64,000 nucleotides of DNA from Streptomyces sp. DSM 110735 (GTDB taxonomy: Bacteria > Actinomycetota > Actinomycetes > Streptomycetales > Streptomycetaceae): positions 1 through 64,000 of the forward strand of contig NZ_JACYHF010000008.1 of NCBI RefSeq assembly GCF_016482685.1, given 5' to 3'. Both the position numbers and the translations under genes were made by a program. Within the stretch, counting starts at the first letter, position 1, and every line of letters starts with the position of its first letter. Below the pieces are notes generated by a model. That model was not told where the DNA came from. It saw nothing but the letters and a program-made list of their open reading frames with translations, and searched no databases. Below are positions 16,383 through 26,200 of the stretch, piece by piece.

Positions 16383-18051
16383 GGCAGTCCAGGGTTTTGG
16401 TGACCTCGGCGGGGGCGACGTAGCCGTTGCCCGCGTTCACGGAGGCGGGCATGCCGATGGCGATCTGGTCGGGGCGCAGCGGCGGGAAGACGTTGCCCGC
16501 GTCGCCCGCTACGGGGAAGCCGGTGAGCAGCATGTCGGTCATGGCGATGTGGAAGTCGGCGCCGCCCATGGAGTGGTACTGGTTGTCCAGACCCATGATC
16601 GGGCCGGAGTTGTAGTCCTGGACGTGCAGCAGGGTGAGGTCGTCGCGCAGGGCGTAGATGACCGGGAGGTAGGCGCCGCAGCGCGGGTCCTGCCCGCCCC
16701 ACTTGCCGCTGCCGTAGAACTGGTAGCCGTTCTGCACGAAGAAGGTCTCGGGCGCCATGGTCAGCACGAACTTGGCGCCGTACTTGGCCTTGAGGGTCTT
16801 CAGCGCGGCGATCAGGTTGACGATCACCGGGGTGGTCGGGTTCTTGAAGTCGGTGTCGCCGGTGTTCAGGGAGAGCGAGTGGCCCTCGAAGTCGATGTCG
16901 AGTCCGTCGAGCCCGTACTGGTCGATGATCTTCGAGACGGAGGAGACGAAGGCGTCGCGGGCGGCCGTGGTGGTGAGCTGGACCTGGCCGTTCTGGCCGC
17001 CGATGGAGATCAGCACCTTCTTGCCCGCGGCCTGCTTCGCCTTGATCGCCGCCTTGAAGTCGGCGTCGCTCTCGACGCCCGGACACTCCGAGACCGGGCA
17101 GCGGTTGAAGCGGATGTCGCCGGAGGTGACGGAGGTCGGCTCGCCGAAGGCGAGGTCGATGACGTCCCAACTGTCGGGCACGTCGGCCATACGGGTGTAG
17201 CCGGAGCCGTTGGCGAAGCTCGCGTGCAGATAACCGACGAGCGCGTGGGTGGGCAGATCGGTCGAACCGCCGCCTCCCCCGCCGCCGTTGGCTTTCGTCG
17301 TGGCGGTCACGACGGCCGACTTGGCGGACTCGCCCGCGTCGTTGGCGGCGGTGACCTGGAAGCTGTACGCCGTCGAGGGCGAAAGTCCGCTCACGGTGGC
17401 CGAAGTGCCGCTCACCGTCTGGACCTTGGTGCCGTCGCGGTAGACCGCGTAGCCGGTCGCGCCGGAGACCACCGACCACGAGAGGGCGACGGAGTTCGCG
17501 GTGACGGCGCCGGTGGTCAGACCGCCGGGTGCGGCGGGCGGCTGGGTGGTGGAGCCGCCGCCGGGTCCGACGAGGGAGATGTCGTCGGCGTTGTAGGCGC
17601 CGGTGCCGTACCAACCGTGCGTGTAGAGCGTGACCTTGGTGGTGTTCGGTCCGGTGGTGAACGTGGTGGTGAGCTTCTGCCAGTCGGGCGCGGACTGGGT
17701 CCAGGTGGACACGTCGGTGGTGCCGGTGCCGTTCGCGCCGAGGTAGACGTAGGAGCCGCGCACCCAACCGGACAGCGTGTACTGCGCGTTGGGGCGCACG
17801 GTCACACTCTGGGTGCACTGGGCGTTGTCGCTGCCCTCGGGGGTCGCCTGGAGGGCGGAACTCCCGCTGTGCACGGGTGAGTTGACGGTGGTCCCGGCGG
17901 TGCAGGTCCAGTTGGAGAGACCGGACTCGAAACCGCCGTTGACCACGGCGTCCGCGTCGGCCGCACGGGCGGCCGACGAGAGCGCGGTGACGCCGGGCAC
18001 GGCCAGGGCCGTTGCCGCGAGGAGGGCGACCAGAGGTCTGGAGCGATCCAC
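16243..18051 (-). CDS. Secreted GH18 chitinase (CBM-FnIII-GH18)
   Basis: A 602-residue secreted chitinase that hydrolyses chitin beta-1,4 links. A signal peptide covers about residues 1-30, ending SSAARA. Then come a beta-sandwich carbohydrate-binding module (about 34-161), a fibronectin type III domain (172-253), a poly-Gly linker (256-262) and the GH18 barrel (268-602). The catalytic DGLDIDFE is at 382-389 (Glu389 the acid), and the barrel strand motif VLISIGG is at 346-352. The GTG start at 18051 has GGAGG 5 nt upstream. A DasR-type operator lies 48-63 bp before it, so induction by chitin breakdown products is expected. It is close to Streptomyces ChiC-like exochitinases. Confidence 0.95.
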   Translation of the reverse strand: MDRSRPLVALLAATALAVPGVTALSSAARAADADAVVNGGFESGLSNWTCTAGTTVNSPVHSGSSALQATPEGSDNAQCTQSVTVRPNAQYTLSGWVRGSYVYLGANGTGTTDVSTWTQSAPDWQKLTTTFTTGPNTTKVTLYTHGWYGTGAYNADDISLVGPGGGSTTQPPAAPGGLTTGAVTANSVALSWSVVSGATGYAVYRDGTKVQTVSGTSATVSGLSPSTAYSFQVTAANDAGESAKSAVVTATTKANGGGGGGGSTDLPTHALVGYLHASFANGSGYTRMADVPDSWDVIDLAFGEPTSVTSGDIRFNRCPVSECPGVESDADFKAAIKAKQAAGKKVLISIGGQNGQVQLTTTAARDAFVSSVSKIIDQYGLDGLDIDFEGHSLSLNTGDTDFKNPTTPVIVNLIAALKTLKAKYGAKFVLTMAPETFFVQNGYQFYGSGKWGGQDPRCGAYLPVIYALRDDLTLLHVQDYNSGPIMGLDNQYHSMGGADFHIAMTDMLLTGFPVAGDAGNVFPPLRPDQIAIGMPASVNAGNGYVAPAEVTKTLDCLTKRTNCGSYPTHGTWPALRGLMTWSVNWDRFANWEFQRTFDGYFG

Positions 18052-18098
18052 AAATGCCTCCAGGCATGGGGGAGTTGGAGGTCAGGGGGCGCACCAAA

Positions 18099-18114
18099 CC
18101 TGGTCCAGACCAAT
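18099..18114 (-). promoter_or_regulatory. DasR operator (dre site) of the chitinase gene
   Basis: The 16-bp element CCTGGTCCAGACCAAT contains the perfect 12-bp palindrome TGGTCCAGACCA (18101-18112). It matches the known dre consensus ACTGGTCTAGACCACT at most positions, including the TGGTC/GACCA arms. DasR is the N-acetylglucosamine-responsive GntR repressor of chitinase genes. The dasR gene itself is not in the window. Confidence 0.85.
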
Positions 18115-18137
18115 CCTCCTGTCAAGTCGCCCGGAGG

Positions 18138-18590
18138 TTATCCGTCTCCGTCCCGCGCCAGCCGCGCGGCCGCCTCGTGCATCGCCAGCTCCAGCAGCGC
18201 CGGGTCGGTGAGCGTGCCGGACCCGTCCGGCGGGACCAGCCAGCGCACCCCGTGCGTCGGCCGCCCGGGATGCGGCACCACGATCCAGGTGCCGGACCCC
18301 GCGGTGCGGATACCGGTGCCGAGCCAGCGGGCCGCGGTGCCCGGCGGCACGAAGAAACCCACCCGGTTGTCCCCGAAGTCGGCCAGCACCGGGCCGGGCT
18401 GGTCGAGGACGCGGGTGAGCACGTCGAGCGTCGGATAGCCGAGGTCACCGGGCAGGATCAGCACGTCCCACGCCTTGCCCGCGGGCAGCAGGGCCACCCC
18501 GAGGGCGCTGCGTTCCCACTCCCAGCGGCACGCGTCCGGATCCGGTGCGACGGATGCCAGCCACTCGACCGCCGTCTTCGCCCCTGTCAT
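18138..18590 (-). CDS. Small protein of unknown function
   Basis: A 150-residue soluble protein, rich in Trp, Pro and Gly, with no signal peptide or membrane segment. The middle part (WDVLILPGDLGYPTLDVLTR, then VGFFVPPGTAARWLG) resembles the bifunctional DNA primase/polymerase-like N-terminal domain proteins common in Streptomyces, but the catalytic acids were not identified. GGGAGG lies 7 nt before the ATG at 18588-18590; a GTG seven codons earlier has no such site. It is transcribed alone between the chitinase and the amine-oxidase gene. Confidence 0.65.
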   Translation of the reverse strand: MTGAKTAVEWLASVAPDPDACRWEWERSALGVALLPAGKAWDVLILPGDLGYPTLDVLTRVLDQPGPVLADFGDNRVGFFVPPGTAARWLGTGIRTAGSGTWIVVPHPGRPTHGVRWLVPPDGSGTLTDPALLELAMHEAAARLARDGDG

Positions 18591-18762
18591 GAGCAGACCT
18601 CCCTCTCTCACCTGGACGCCGTCGCGCCCGGGAGGGAGAGGGAGGTGGACCGGGGAGCATTACGCGGCTTTCCGGCACTCTTTCGGGTGACCCAGGTCAC
18701 ACAGCGGGCTCGGGGCGGCGAGGTCCTGGGACCACGCCGCCCTGGCCGCCCCCGCGAAACGG

Positions 18763-20193
18763 CTAGCTGTCGAACCCCAGCCCCAGCCGGTCCATCGCCC
18801 GCAGCCACAAGTTCCGCCGCCCCGCCTGCGCGTCCGCCCTGGCCAGCGACCAGCGGGTGAGCGCGATCCCGGTCCAGGCGAACGGCTCCGGCGGGAAGGG
18901 CAGCGGCTTCCTGCGCACCATCTCCAGGCGGGTGCGCTCGGTGTCCGCGCCGTCCAAGAGGTCCAGCATCACGTCGGCGCCGAACCGGGTCGCGCCGACC
19001 CCGAGCCCGGTGTACCCCGCCGCGTACGCGACCCTGCCCCGGTGGGCGGTGCCGAAGAACGCCGAGAAGCGGGAGCAGGTGTCGATGGCGCCGCCCCAGG
19101 CGTGGCTGAAGCGGACGCCCTCCAGTTGCGGGAAGCAGGTGAAGAAGTGCCCGGCGAGCTTGGCGTAGGTCTCCGGCCGGTCGTCGTACTCCGCGCGCAC
19201 CCTGCCGCCGTAGGGATAGATCGCGTCGTAGCCGCCCCACAGGACGCGGTTGTCGGCGGAGAGCCGGAAGTAGTGGAACTGGTTGGCCGAGTCGCCGAGC
19301 CCCTGGCGGTTCTTCCAGCCGATGGACTCCAGTTGCCCGGGGCTCAGCGGCTCGGTCATCAGCGCGTAGTCGTAGACCGGCACGGTGTACGAGCGCACCC
19401 GGCGCAGCAGGCTCGGGAAGATGTTGGTGCCGAGCGCGACCTTGCGGGCGCGGACGGCGCCGTAGGGCGTGGTGACGGCCATGCCCGCGCCGTACGGCTT
19501 CAGGGTGAGGGCGGGGGTGTGCTCGTAGATCCGCACGCCGAGGGCGAGGCAGGCGCGCTTCAGACCCCAGGCGAGCTTGGCCGGGTGGAGCATGGCGACG
19601 CCCCGGCGGTCCCACAGCCCCGCCTCGAAGGTGGGCGAGTTCACCTCGGCGCGCAGGGCGTCGCGGTCCAGGAACTCCATGCCGTCGGCGAGACCCTTGT
19701 CCTCAAGTTCCCGGTGCCAGTCGCGCAGTTCCCACGCCTGGTAGGTCTCGGTGGCGACGTCGATCTCGCCGGTGCGCTCGAAGTCGCAGTCGATGCCGTG
19801 GCGGTCGAGGGCGCTCTCGATCTCGTCGAGGTTGCGCCGCCCGAGGTCCTGGAGGGTGTGGATCTCCCCCGGCCAGCGGGCCATGCCGTTGGGCAGCCCG
19901 TGGGTGAGGGAGGCGGCGCAGAAGCCGCCGTTGCGGCCGGAGGCGGCCCAGCCCACCTCGCGGCCTTCGAGCAGCACCACGTCACGGCCGGGGTCGCGCT
20001 CCTTGGCATTGAGCGCGCTCCACAATCCGCTGTAGCCGCCGCCCACCACGAGCAGGTCGCAGGTCTCGGTGGTGGTCAGGGCGGCCTCGGCGTGCGGCTT
20101 GCCGGGGTCTTCCAGCCAGTACGGGACCGGCTGGGCTTCGGAGAGAGCGGAGATCCAGTTGTCTTTTCCACGGCTCATGGCGCTCGGGGCCAT
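18763..20193 (-). CDS. FAD-dependent amine oxidase (PuuB/DAO family)
   Basis: The 476-residue flavoprotein carries the dinucleotide motif [18 protein letters not shown] near residue 46, then [15 protein letters not shown], typical of the DadA/PuuB D-amino-acid oxidase-like fold. The C-terminal [21 protein letters not shown] binds the flavin. Last gene of the polyamine-transport operon, it probably oxidises putrescine, gamma-glutamylputrescine or a related amine to the aldehyde that the operon's aldehyde dehydrogenase then removes. The ATG at 20191-20193 has GGAG 8 nt upstream and follows potC by 40 bp. The exact amine is inferred from context only. Confidence 0.85.
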   Translation of the reverse strand: MAPSAMSRGKDNWISALSEAQPVPYWLEDPGKPHAEAALTTTETCDLLVVGGGYSGLWSALNAKERDPGRDVVLLEGREVGWAASGRNGGFCAASLTHGLPNGMARWPGEIHTLQDLGRRNLDEIESALDRHGIDCDFERTGEIDVATETYQAWELRDWHRELEDKGLADGMEFLDRDALRAEVNSPTFEAGLWDRRGVAMLHPAKLAWGLKRACLALGVRIYEHTPALTLKPYGAGMAVTTPYGAVRARKVALGTNIFPSLLRRVRSYTVPVYDYALMTEPLSPGQLESIGWKNRQGLGDSANQFHYFRLSADNRVLWGGYDAIYPYGGRVRAEYDDRPETYAKLAGHFFTCFPQLEGVRFSHAWGGAIDTCSRFSAFFGTAHRGRVAYAAGYTGLGVGATRFGADVMLDLLDGADTERTRLEMVRRKPLPFPPEPFAWTGIALTRWSLARADAQAGRRNLWLRAMDRLGLGFDS

Positions 20194-20233
20194 GATTTCA
20201 ACTCCCTACAGGGCTGTTACGCCTGGTGACGGC

Positions 20234-21034
20234 TCACGCCTTCTGACGGCCGCGCCGGCTCGTGACGAGCATCGAGACCAGCACGAACAGCACGGCGACC
20301 AGGAACATGGCCGTGCCGATGACATTGATCTGGACGGGCGTACCGCGCTGTGCCGAGCCCCAGACGAACATGGGGAACGTGACGGTCGAGCCCGCGTTGA
20401 AATTGGTGATGATGAAATCGTCGAAGGACAGCGCGAAGGACAACAGCGCGCCCGCGGCGATTCCGGGTGCCGCGATGGGCAGGGTGACCCGGCAGAAGGT
20501 CTGCACCGGTCCCGCGTAGAGATCGCGGGCGGCTTCCTCAAGACGCGGGTCCATCGACATCACGCGCGCCTTGACCGCGGTGACGACGAAGCTGAGGCAG
20601 AACATGATGTGGGCGATCAGGATCGTCCAGAAGCCGAGCTGCGCGCCCATGTTGAGGAACAGGGTGAGCAGCGAGGCGGCCATGACGACCTCGGGCATCG
20701 CCATCGGCAGGAAGATCAGCGAGTTGACCGCGCCCCGAGCCCGGAACCGGTAGCGCACCAGCGCGAAGGCGATCATCGTGCCGAGCGCGGTGGCGCCGAT
20801 GGTGGCCCACAGGGCGATCTGGAGGCTGAGCGAGAGCGAGCCGCACATGTCGGCGACCCCGCACGGGTCCTTCCAGGCGTCGGTGGAGAACCGCTGCCAC
20901 GCGTAGTTGAAGCGGCCCTTGGGCTTGTTGAAGGAGAACACCGTCACGACGATGTTCGGCAGCAGCAGATAGGCGAGCGTGAGCAGACCCGCGATGACCA
21001 CGAGCCGGCGCTTGAGCCAGGTGACGAGCGGCAT
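20234..21034 (-). CDS. potC: Polyamine ABC transporter permease, PotC type
   Basis: A 266-residue permease of the spermidine/putrescine importer with six membrane helices. The coupling loop [30 protein letters not shown] is the EAA motif that contacts PotA. The ATG directly abuts the potB stop codon (TAA then ATG), so the two are cotranslated. The third helix segment [19 protein letters not shown] and [15 protein letters not shown] are typical of PotC. Confidence 0.92.
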   Translation of the reverse strand: MPLVTWLKRRLVVIAGLLTLAYLLLPNIVVTVFSFNKPKGRFNYAWQRFSTDAWKDPCGVADMCGSLSLSLQIALWATIGATALGTMIAFALVRYRFRARGAVNSLIFLPMAMPEVVMAASLLTLFLNMGAQLGFWTILIAHIMFCLSFVVTAVKARVMSMDPRLEEAARDLYAGPVQTFCRVTLPIAAPGIAAGALLSFALSFDDFIITNFNAGSTVTFPMFVWGSAQRGTPVQINVIGTAMFLVAVLFVLVSMLVTSRRGRQKA

Positions 21035-21961
21035 TTAGACGAGGTCCTCCGTCCCGGCCCGGCGGATGTAGAAGGTCACCATGGCCAGGATCGCGGCCAT
21101 GAGGATGAAGGAGAGCGCGGCGGCCGTCGGATAGTCCAGGACGCGCAGGAACTGGGTCTGGATGACGTTGCCGATCATCCGGGTGTCGGTCGAGCCGAGC
21201 AACTCGGCGTTGACGTAGTCGCCCGCCGCCGGGATGAAGGTGAGCAGGGTGCCGGAGACCACGCCGGGCAGGGACAGCGGGAAGGTGACCTTGCGGAAGG
21301 TGGTCCAGGGCCGGGCGTACAGATCGCCCGCCGCCTCGTGCAGCCGTCCGTCGATCCGCTCGAGCGAGGTGTACAGCGGCAGGATCATGAACGGCAGGAA
21401 GTTGTACGTCAGTCCGCACACCACCGCGAGCGGGGTCGCGAGCACCCGGTCGCCCGCCGTCCAGCCGAGCCAGTCGGTGAGGTCGAGCAGGTGCAGGCTG
21501 TTCATGGCGTGCACGACCGGACCGTTGTCCGCGAGGATCGTCTTCCACGCCAGGGTGCGGATCAGGAAGCTGGTGAAGAACGGCGCGATCACCAGCACCA
21601 TGATGAGGTTGCGCCAGCGTCCCGCGCGGAACGCGATCAGATACGCCAGCGGATACCCGAGCAGCAGACAGAGCACGGTCGCGGCGGCGGCGTAGAGCAC
21701 CGAGCGCAGGAACTGCGGCCAGTACTCGGCGAGTGCGTCCCAGTACGTGGCGAAGTGCCAGGTGACCTGGTAGCCCTTCTCCAGCGAGCCGGTCTGCACG
21801 GAGGTCGACGCCTGGTAGACCATCGGCAGCGCGAAGAACACGACCAGCCACAGGATGCCGGGCAGCAGCAGCCAGTACGGCGTGAACCTGCCGCGCCTGC
21901 GGGGCGCCTTCGGGGGTTCGGCCGTGGTGAGGGGCGGGGGCGCCTCGGTGAGCGTCGGCAT
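21035..21961 (-). CDS. potB: Polyamine ABC transporter permease, PotB type
   Basis: The 308-residue partner permease has a Pro-rich cytoplasmic N-terminus, six membrane helices and an EAA loop [41 protein letters not shown] follows, as in PotB. The ATG at 21959-21961 shares one base with the potA stop (TGATG). A GTG one codon earlier is possible but would add nothing. Confidence 0.92.
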   Translation of the reverse strand: MPTLTEAPPPLTTAEPPKAPRRRGRFTPYWLLLPGILWLVVFFALPMVYQASTSVQTGSLEKGYQVTWHFATYWDALAEYWPQFLRSVLYAAAATVLCLLLGYPLAYLIAFRAGRWRNLIMVLVIAPFFTSFLIRTLAWKTILADNGPVVHAMNSLHLLDLTDWLGWTAGDRVLATPLAVVCGLTYNFLPFMILPLYTSLERIDGRLHEAAGDLYARPWTTFRKVTFPLSLPGVVSGTLLTFIPAAGDYVNAELLGSTDTRMIGNVIQTQFLRVLDYPTAAALSFILMAAILAMVTFYIRRAGTEDLV

Positions 21962-23121
21962 CACAGGGCCGCCTCTTCCTCGGTGCCCGCGTCGATGTCC
22001 TGGGCGGCGTCGAGGGCGAAGGTGTGCGCCGGGTTCCAGTGCAGGACGACCTCGGCGCCGGGCGCCAGCCGGGTGTCGCGCTCGACGTTCTGCGCGTACA
22101 CCGCGAGGGCGCCCGCGACCGGGGTGTCGATCACGTACTGGGTGGAGACGCCGATGAAGCTCGCGTCCGCGATGGTGCCGGTGAGGCGGTTGCGACCGTC
22201 TGGGAGCGCGCCCGCGTCGTCGGCGTGGGTGAGCGCGATCTTCTCGGGGCGGATTCCGGCGAGGACCTTCTCCCCCGTCGCCGCGGGGGCGGAGCAGCGG
22301 GCCGAGGGCAGCAGCAGCTTGCCGTCGCCCGCGCGCAGCACGATGTCGTCGCCGGAGCGGGAGTCGACCTCCGCCTCGATCAGGTTGGAGGTGCCGAGGA
22401 AGTTGGCGACGAAGGTGGTGCGCGGGTTCTCGTACAGCTCGGTGGGCGAGCCCTGCTGCTCGACGCGGCCCGCGTTCATCACGGCGACCGTGTCGGCCAT
22501 GGTCATGGCCTCCTCCTGGTCGTGCGTGACGTGGATGAAGGTGATGCCGACCTCGGTCTGGATGCGCTTGAGCTCCAGTTGCATCTGGCGGCGCAGCTTG
22601 AGGTCGAGGGCGCCGAGGGGCTCGTCGAGCAGGAGCACCTTGGGGTGGTTGATCAGGGCGCGGGCGACCGCGACGCGCTGCTGCTGGCCGCCGGAGAGCT
22701 GGTGCGGCTTCTTGCGCGCCTGCTCACCGAGCTGGACCAGGTCCAGCATCTCCCCGACCTGCTTCTTGACGCTCTTGATCCCGCGTCGGCGCAGACCGAA
22801 GGCGACGTTCTCGAAGATGTCGAGGTGCGGGAAGAGGGCGTAGGACTGGAAGACCGTGTTCACCGGCCGCTTGTACGGCGGCAGACGCGTGACGTCCTGG
22901 TCACCGAGGCGCACGGTGCCGCAGGAAGGTTCCTCCAGCCCGGCGATCATGCGCAGGGTGGTGGTCTTGCCGCAGCCGGAGGCGCCGAGCAGGGCGAAGA
23001 AGGAGCCCTGGGGCACGGTCAGGTCCAGCGGGTGCACGGCGGTGAAATCGCCGTACGTCTTGCCGATCCCGTCGAGGCGGACGTCTCCGCTGCCGTCTGT
23101 CGTCGTCTTCATCCTCGTCAC
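21961..23121 (-). CDS. potA: Polyamine ABC transporter ATP-binding protein, PotA type
   Basis: The 386-residue ATPase energises the importer. Walker [11 protein letters not shown]-loop [10 protein letters not shown], signature [15 protein letters not shown], Walker [13 protein letters not shown] and the switch His in [12 protein letters not shown] are all intact. A TOBE-type C-terminal regulatory domain (about 270-370) follows. The GTG start overlaps the potD stop as GTGA. No internal Shine-Dalgarno is evident, consistent with translational coupling. Confidence 0.94.
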   Translation of the reverse strand: MTRMKTTTDGSGDVRLDGIGKTYGDFTAVHPLDLTVPQGSFFALLGASGCGKTTTLRMIAGLEEPSCGTVRLGDQDVTRLPPYKRPVNTVFQSYALFPHLDIFENVAFGLRRRGIKSVKKQVGEMLDLVQLGEQARKKPHQLSGGQQQRVAVARALINHPKVLLLDEPLGALDLKLRRQMQLELKRIQTEVGITFIHVTHDQEEAMTMADTVAVMNAGRVEQQGSPTELYENPRTTFVANFLGTSNLIEAEVDSRSGDDIVLRAGDGKLLLPSARCSAPAATGEKVLAGIRPEKIALTHADDAGALPDGRNRLTGTIADASFIGVSTQYVIDTPVAGALAVYAQNVERDTRLAPGAEVVLHWNPAHTFALDAAQDIDAGTEEEAAL

Positions 23122-24365
23122 GCCCCTGTGAGCTTCGCGAATTTTTCTTCGTAGGCCGTCTCTTCCTTCTGGCTCAGGGAGCGGAAGGCGTGGGACTTCG
23201 CCTGCATGGCCTTGTCGGGGACGATCAGCGGATTGGCCGCCGCGTCCCGGTCGATCTTGGCAAGCCAGGGCTTCACCCCGTCGACCGGACTGACGTAGTT
23301 GATGTAGGCGGCCAGCGCGGCGGCCTGCTCGGGTTCGTAATAGAAGTCGATCAGCCGCTCGGCGTTCGTCTTGTGACGTGCCTTGTTGGGGATCAGCATA
23401 TTGTCCGTCGACGTCAGGTATCCGCTGTCGGGTATGACGTAGTCGACGTCGGGGCTGTCCGCCTTGAGCTGGACGACGTCCCCGGCCCAGGCGACACAGG
23501 CGGCGAAGTCGCCCTTGGTGAGGTCCGAGGTGTAGTCGTTGCCGGTGAAGCGGCGGATCTGTCCCTTGTCAACGGCCCTCTGCAGACGGGCGATCGCCGC
23601 GTCGTAGTCGTCGTCGGTGAAGCGCGCCGGGTCCTTGCCCATGTCCAGCAGGGTCATCCCGACGCTGTCGCGCATCTCGGAGAGGAAGCCGACGCGCCCC
23701 TTGAGCTTCGGATTGTCGAGCAGGTCCGAGACGGATCTCACCTCGACGCCGTCGAGCGCCTTCTTGTTGTAGGCGATGACCGTGGAGATGCCCTGCCAGG
23801 GGTAGGAGTAGGCACGCCCGGGGTCCCAGTCGGGGCTGCGGAACTGGGCCGAGAGGTTGGCGAAGGCGTGCGGGAGGTTCGCCGGGTCGAGCTTCTGCAC
23901 CCAGCCGAGCCGGATCATCCGGGCGGCGAGCCAGTCGGTGACGACGATGAGGTCGCGCCCGGTGTCCTGGCCCGCGGCGAGCTGCGGCTTGATCTTGCCG
24001 AAGAACTCGTTGTTGTCGTTGATGTCCTCGGTGTAGGCGACCTTGATGCCGGTGCGCCGCCGGAAGGTGTCGAGGGTGGGGTGGCTCTTGTCGTCGTCGG
24101 CGACGTCGATGTACTCGGTCCAGTTGGAGAAGTTCACCGTCTTCTCCCGTGCCGAGTGGTCGTCGGCGGGCGTGCCGCCGGGTGCCCGGCCCGCCGGGGG
24201 GATCCCGCAGGCGCTCAGGGCGGCCAGTCCCCCGGCGGCGAAGGCGCCGCCCGCCCCGGCGCGCAGCAGGGACCGGCGGGTGAGCGCCGCCCGGGCGCCG
24301 CGCAGGCCGCGCCGTATCGCGGCCTGCGCGGCCGGGCTCGGACAGTCGGGCTCGTACTGCTCCAT
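23118..24365 (-). CDS. potD: Polyamine-binding lipoprotein, PotD type
   Basis: A 415-residue extracellular substrate-binding protein for spermidine or putrescine. The N-terminus carries a twin-arginine motif TRRSLLRAG and a lipobox LSAC, so it is probably a Tat-exported lipoprotein anchored to the membrane. The mature domain starts VNFSNWTEYIDV, as in PotD, and has YTEDINDNNEFFGKI and RFTGNDYTSDLTKGDFAACVAW ligand-pocket segments. It is the first transporter gene of the operon. A second PotD, at 55835-57028, shares the same organisation. Confidence 0.93.
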   Translation of the reverse strand: MEQYEPDCPSPAAQAAIRRGLRGARAALTRRSLLRAGAGGAFAAGGLAALSACGIPPAGRAPGGTPADDHSAREKTVNFSNWTEYIDVADDDKSHPTLDTFRRRTGIKVAYTEDINDNNEFFGKIKPQLAAGQDTGRDLIVVTDWLAARMIRLGWVQKLDPANLPHAFANLSAQFRSPDWDPGRAYSYPWQGISTVIAYNKKALDGVEVRSVSDLLDNPKLKGRVGFLSEMRDSVGMTLLDMGKDPARFTDDDYDAAIARLQRAVDKGQIRRFTGNDYTSDLTKGDFAACVAWAGDVVQLKADSPDVDYVIPDSGYLTSTDNMLIPNKARHKTNAERLIDFYYEPEQAAALAAYINYVSPVDGVKPWLAKIDRDAAANPLIVPDKAMQAKSHAFRSLSQKEETAYEEKFAKLTGA

Positions 24366-24383
24366 GCGCGTGGTGCCCTTTCG

Positions 24384-24417
24384 GAAGAACCGTCGGAGAA
24401 GAAGAACCGCCGGAGAA
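24384..24417. repeat. 17-bp tandem duplication before potD
   Basis: Two adjacent copies of a 17-bp unit (GAAGAACCGTCGGAGAA at 24384-24400 and the same with one change at 24401-24417) lie between the aldehyde dehydrogenase stop and potD. The A/G-rich strand gives several GGAG sequences, but too far from the potD start to serve as ribosome sites. Confidence 0.7.
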
Positions 24418-24464
24418 GAGGTCGGAGGGGAGATCGGCGGGGAAAAGGGAGCGCGGGGGACGGG

Positions 24465-26018
24465 TCAGGGGGTGTCCGGGTGCGCGCGGTCCCCGAAGAC
24501 CGTGCGGTGCCAGTCCTTGCGCGCGACCGCCGTGTTGTCGAACATCACGTGCTTGACCTGCGTGTACTCCTCGAAGGAGTACGCCGACATGTCCTTGCCG
24601 AAGCCGGACGCCTTGTAGCCGCCGTGCGGCATCTCGCTGATGATCGGGATGTGGTCGTTGATCCACACACAGCCCGCCGCGATCTCCCGGGTGGCCCGGT
24701 TCGCGCGGTACACGTCCCGGGTCCAGGCGGAGGCGGCCAGCCCGTACGGCGTGTCGTTGGCCAGCCGCAGACCCTCGTCGTCGGTGTCGAAGGGGAGGAC
24801 GACCAGGACGGGTCCGAAGATCTCCGCCTGGACGATCTCGCTGTCCTGGGCGGCGTCCGCGACCAGGGTGGGCCGGTAGTAGGCGCCGTCCTTGAGGGCG
24901 CCTAGCGGAGCCTCGCCGCCGGTGACCACGCGCGCGTACCCGCGCGCCCGGTCCACGAAGGCGGCGACCCGGTCGCGCTGGACGTGCGAGACGAGCGGTC
25001 CGAGGTCGGTGCCGGGCGCGAACGGATCGCCGAGCCGTACGGTCTCCATCAGGGCGGCGGTCCGCTCCGTGAACGCCTCGTACAGCGGGCGCTGCACATA
25101 CGCGCGCGTGGCGGCCGTGCAGTCCTGCCCGGTGTTGATGAGCGCGCCCGCGACCGCGCCGTTGGCGGCGGCGTCCAGGTCGGCGTCGTCGAAGACGACG
25201 AACGGCGCCTTGCCGCCCAGCTCCAGGTGGAGGCGCTTGGCGGTGCCCGCGGCGAGCGTGGCGACGCGGCGGCCGACGGCGGTGGAGCCGGTGAAGGACG
25301 TCATGGCGACCAGGGGGTGTCCGACCAGCCGTTCCCCCGCCTCCGGTCCGGTCCCGGTGACGATGTTGATCACGCCGTCGGGCACCCCCGCGTCGGTGGC
25401 GGCGCGCGCGAAGAGGAGGGCGGTCAGCGGGGTCAGCTCGGAGGGCTTGAGGACGATGGTGTTGCCCGCCGCGACGGCCGGGAGGATCTTCCAGGCGGCC
25501 ATCTGGAGCGGGTAGTTCCAGGGCGCGATCGAGCCGACGACCCCGAGGGGCTCGCGCCGCACGTACGAGGTGTGGTCGCCGGAGTACTCCCCGGCGGACT
25601 GGCCCTGGAGGTGCCGGGCGGCGCCCGCGAAGAAGGCGGTGTTGTCGATCGTGCCGGGCACGTCGAACTCGCGGGTGAGCTTGAGCGGCTTGCCGCACTG
25701 GAGGGACTCGGCGCGGGCGAATTCCTCGGCGCGCTCCGCGAGCAGCGCGGCCAGGCGGTGCAGGGTGTCGGAGCGCTCGCCGGGGGTGGTGGCAGCCCAG
25801 TGGGGGAAGGCAGCGTGCGCGGCGGCGACGGCGGCGTCCACGTCGTCGGCGCCCGCGAGTTCGTAGGTGAGGATCTCGTCACCGGTGGCGGGGTCGGTCA
25901 CGGTGTGGGTCCTGCCGGACGTGCCCCGGGCGGTCCGGCCCGCGATGAACTGCGCGCCGTCGGGGAATCGGTCGCGTGCGGGGAATCGTTCCGGGATGAC
26001 GGTGCCCGGGATGTGCAT
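24465..26018 (-). CDS. Gamma-aminobutyraldehyde-type aldehyde dehydrogenase
   Basis: The 517-residue ALDH contains SIAPWNYPLQMAAWKILPAVAAGN, VLKPSELTPLTAL, MTSFTGSTAVGRR, the base Glu in LHLELGGKAPFVVF and the nucleophile Cys in NTGQDCTAATRAYV. The GQDCTAATR active site matches gamma-aminobutyraldehyde dehydrogenases (PatD/PuuC class), so it should oxidise 4-aminobutanal from putrescine to GABA. GGAG precedes the ATG at 26016-26018. It leads the polyamine operon, 99 bp before potD. It is about 20 residues longer at each end than the paralogue at 57155-58594. Confidence 0.9.
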   Translation of the reverse strand: MHIPGTVIPERFPARDRFPDGAQFIAGRTARGTSGRTHTVTDPATGDEILTYELAGADDVDAAVAAAHAAFPHWAATTPGERSDTLHRLAALLAERAEEFARAESLQCGKPLKLTREFDVPGTIDNTAFFAGAARHLQGQSAGEYSGDHTSYVRREPLGVVGSIAPWNYPLQMAAWKILPAVAAGNTIVLKPSELTPLTALLFARAATDAGVPDGVINIVTGTGPEAGERLVGHPLVAMTSFTGSTAVGRRVATLAAGTAKRLHLELGGKAPFVVFDDADLDAAANGAVAGALINTGQDCTAATRAYVQRPLYEAFTERTAALMETVRLGDPFAPGTDLGPLVSHVQRDRVAAFVDRARGYARVVTGGEAPLGALKDGAYYRPTLVADAAQDSEIVQAEIFGPVLVVLPFDTDDEGLRLANDTPYGLAASAWTRDVYRANRATREIAAGCVWINDHIPIISEMPHGGYKASGFGKDMSAYSFEEYTQVKHVMFDNTAVARKDWHRTVFGDRAHPDTP

Positions 26019-26108
26019 GTCGCTCTCCTCCGCCGTGCACCCCGTGGGGGCCGGGTGGCGTGGCTCCAGCTCGATTTGAGTGCCGATCCTGACAGAGCGG
26101 TATCCAGC

Positions 26109-26152
26109 CAACAAGGGATTCCGTTGTTGCCTTTTGGTTACGCGACGGAATC
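26109..26152. promoter_or_regulatory. Nested palindromes in the aldehyde dehydrogenase/NADAR intergenic region
   Basis: CAACAA (26109-26114) pairs with TTGTTG (26124-26129), and GATTCCGT (26117-26124) pairs with ACGGAATC (26145-26152). This AT-richer patch lies in the 180-bp divergent promoter region and 91 bp upstream of the polyamine operon start. It is a candidate operator; the regulator is unknown. Confidence 0.4.
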
Positions 26153-26200
26153 TGTCGACCAGGTGTCGAGTCGCCATGCGCCGGGACGGACGGAGTGTCA

